Below, in pieces: positions 62,340 through 64,000 of a stretch of DNA of 64,000 bases. The translations under genes were made by a program, and so were the position numbers. Source of the stretch: Paratinospora sagittata. Taxonomy: Eukaryota; Streptophyta; Magnoliopsida; Ranunculales; Menispermaceae. The notes below the pieces were generated by a model, which was given only the letters and a program-made list of their open reading frames with translations, was not told the origin of the DNA and made no database searches. The stretch is taken from assembly GCA_035771175.1 (NCBI GenBank), contig CM069593.1, forward strand, positions 42,655,741-42,719,740. Reading direction: 5' to 3'. Position 1 is the stretch's first letter. Every line of letters begins with the position of its first letter.

Positions 62340-64000
62340 GCTAAATTTTTCTCTAAGATTGATTTAAGATCTGAATACCATCAGCAAAGAATACGGGAAG
62401 AGGATGTACCAAAGACTGCGTTTAGAACACGGTATGGTCATTATGAGTTTCTTGTTATGCCCTTTGGACTGACCAATGCCCTAACCATGTTTATGGATTT
62501 GATGCAAAGGGTATTCAGACCATATCTGGATCAGTTCATTATTGTGTTTATTCATGATATACTCATTTATTCCAAGACTCAGGAGGATCATGAGCAACAC
62601 CTCCGCATCACTTTGCAGGCACTGAGAGAGCATCAGTTGTATGCTAAATTTAGTAAATGCGAGTTTTGAATACATGAGGTGAGATTTCTAGGTCATGTGG
62701 TTAGTGCATAAGGTATTTCTGTTGATTCTGCTAAGGTTGAGGCAATCATAAATTGGCCAAGACCAACCACAGTGACTGAGATCCGTAGTTTTCTGAGTCT
62801 CGTTGGTTATTACCGAAGATTTGTGGAAGGCTTTTCCCGATTGGCTTCCCCACTCACAAGGCTGACTCAGAAAAATGTGCCATTTGTGTGGACTTCTGCA
62901 TGTGAGGATGCTTTCACTGAGTTGAAGAAGAAACTAACTACTACTCCAGTTTTAGTACTCCCAGAACCTGGAAAGGAGTTGGTGATTTACACAGATGCAT
63001 CACATTTAGGTTTGGGATGTGTATTGATGCAAGAGGGTAGAGTGATTGCTTATGCTTCTAGACAGCTGAAGATACATGAGAAGAACTACCCTGTGCATGA
63101 TTTGGAACTAGCAACTGTTGTATTTGCGTTGAAATTGTGGAGACATTACCTCTATGGGGAAAAGTTCACACTGTACTCAGACCATAAGAGTCTGAAATAT
63201 TTGTTTGACCAGTAAGAGTTGAATATGAGACAACATAGATGGTTGGGATTCCTAAAAGATTATGACTTCACATTAGAATATCATCCTGGAAAAAGCCAAC
63301 GTCGTAGTCGATGCATTGAGCTAAAAACGGGTTGAGACCCAAGTGGTAGCTTGTCAGATGGCCCAGGAGTGGCGACTTTTAGAGAGAGTGACTATGATGA
63401 GTGTTCTCTCCATGGCTCCACATGTTGACATTTGTGCTCAGATGCATATACAGTTGACAGATTCTTATATTCAAAAGATTAAGGATATGCAGCAGCATGA
63501 TCCTGATCTTGGTATGTATGAGTTTTAGGCAGATAGTGTAGATAGGGCAGATTGGCAGATAGGTCCAGATGGTGTCCTGCGTTATCAAGGGAGATTATGG
63601 GTACCTGTGGATAGGGCATTGAGGGCTGAGTTATTAGAGAAAGCACACAGATCTCAATATACCATTCACCCAGGGTCTACAAAAATGTATCATGATATGA
63701 AGATAATAGCATGGTGGCATGGGATGATGAAAGATATAGTTGAGTATGTGCGAGATTGTGAGGTGTGTCAGCAAGTGAAAGTTGAACATCAGAGACCAGG
63801 AGGTCAGATGCAACCATTATCTATTCCAGAATGGAAATGGGAGCATATCACGATGGACTTTATCACAGGACTGCCCAGATCTCAGGGTAGATTTGACGCC
63901 ATTTGGGTAATAGTTGACAGATTGACTAAATCTGCACACTTTCTTCCAATGACCACCAGAGACTCGATTGATAGACTGAGCAGATTGTATGTGCGGGAGA
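62340..64000 (+). pseudogene. Ty3/Gypsy pol fragment: RT, RNase H, integrase; 5'-truncated, runs off the window
   Basis: The frame begins inside RT at [12 protein letters not shown]. It continues [15 protein letters not shown] and then FIHDILIYS, where the catalytic (F/Y)xDD has lost its first Asp to His. RNase H follows ([40 protein letters not shown]). Integrase starts after 63529 with the HHCC finger (AHRS…H…CEVCQQVK) and MDFITGLPRS at about 63853-63882. Stops occur at 62667-62669, 62709-62711, 63213-63215 and 63526-63528, and a frameshift near 63290. No gag or protease lies upstream, so the 5' half is missing. Confidence 0.93.

Overview
The window is nuclear DNA of a flowering plant, most likely a eudicot. 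It is AT-rich, split by GT-AG introns, and crowded with plant-type retrotransposons (L1- and RTE-type LINEs, Ty1/Copia, Ty3/Gypsy chromovirus) and DNA elements. It holds two host genes that I could reconstruct exon by exon and one transposon-borne gene in decay. No tRNA, rRNA, CRISPR array or prokaryotic operon was seen.

Layout. 1-4.4 kb: the end of an LTR, an L1-LINE scrap, a 1.3-kb inverted-repeat complex and a foldback Mutator-like element. 4.9-46.5 kb, + strand: an AGD11-type ARF GTPase-activating protein gene (ArfGAP zinc finger plus C2 domain). Its eight coding exons make 375 codons, and every intron phase closes, although the exons are spread over 41 kb. Intron 1 (20 kb) holds a hAT-like element and an L1 LINE split by a nearly complete Gypsy element with LTRs, PBS, PPT and a near-perfect 5-bp target duplication. 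It also holds an RTE-LINE tail. Intron 2 has a second hAT-like copy. Intron 3 (7.7 kb) has a third, inverted copy and a rearranged Copia relic between two clusters of GAGGCTTAAGCCTC-type palindromes. Intron 7 (9.7 kb) carries a largely intact but multiply frameshifted L1 LINE. All four large elements in these introns lie antisense to the gene.

49.4-55.6 kb, - strand: a five-exon gene for a 299-residue protein of the plant-specific A_thal_3526/TIGR01589 family, convergent with the AGD gene. 56-61.7 kb: a second foldback element, then a third family member followed by a broken plant-mobile-domain (MAIN-like/PMD) gene on + and an OTU-type cysteine-protease relic on -, as seen in gene-carrying MULEs. 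62.3-64 kb: a 5'-truncated Gypsy pol (RT, RNase H, integrase) running off the window.

The host genes are ordinary plant housekeeping types: ArfGAP/C2 for vesicle traffic, and an uncharacterised family. The least expected structures are: an extra ORF with three regularly spaced stem-loops between PBS and gag in the Gypsy element; the hAT-like family with 8-bp duplications; the palindrome clusters flanking the Copia relic; the PMD/OTU pair; and the foldback family with element-specific central hairpins. All calls are from reading the sequence; no database search was run.
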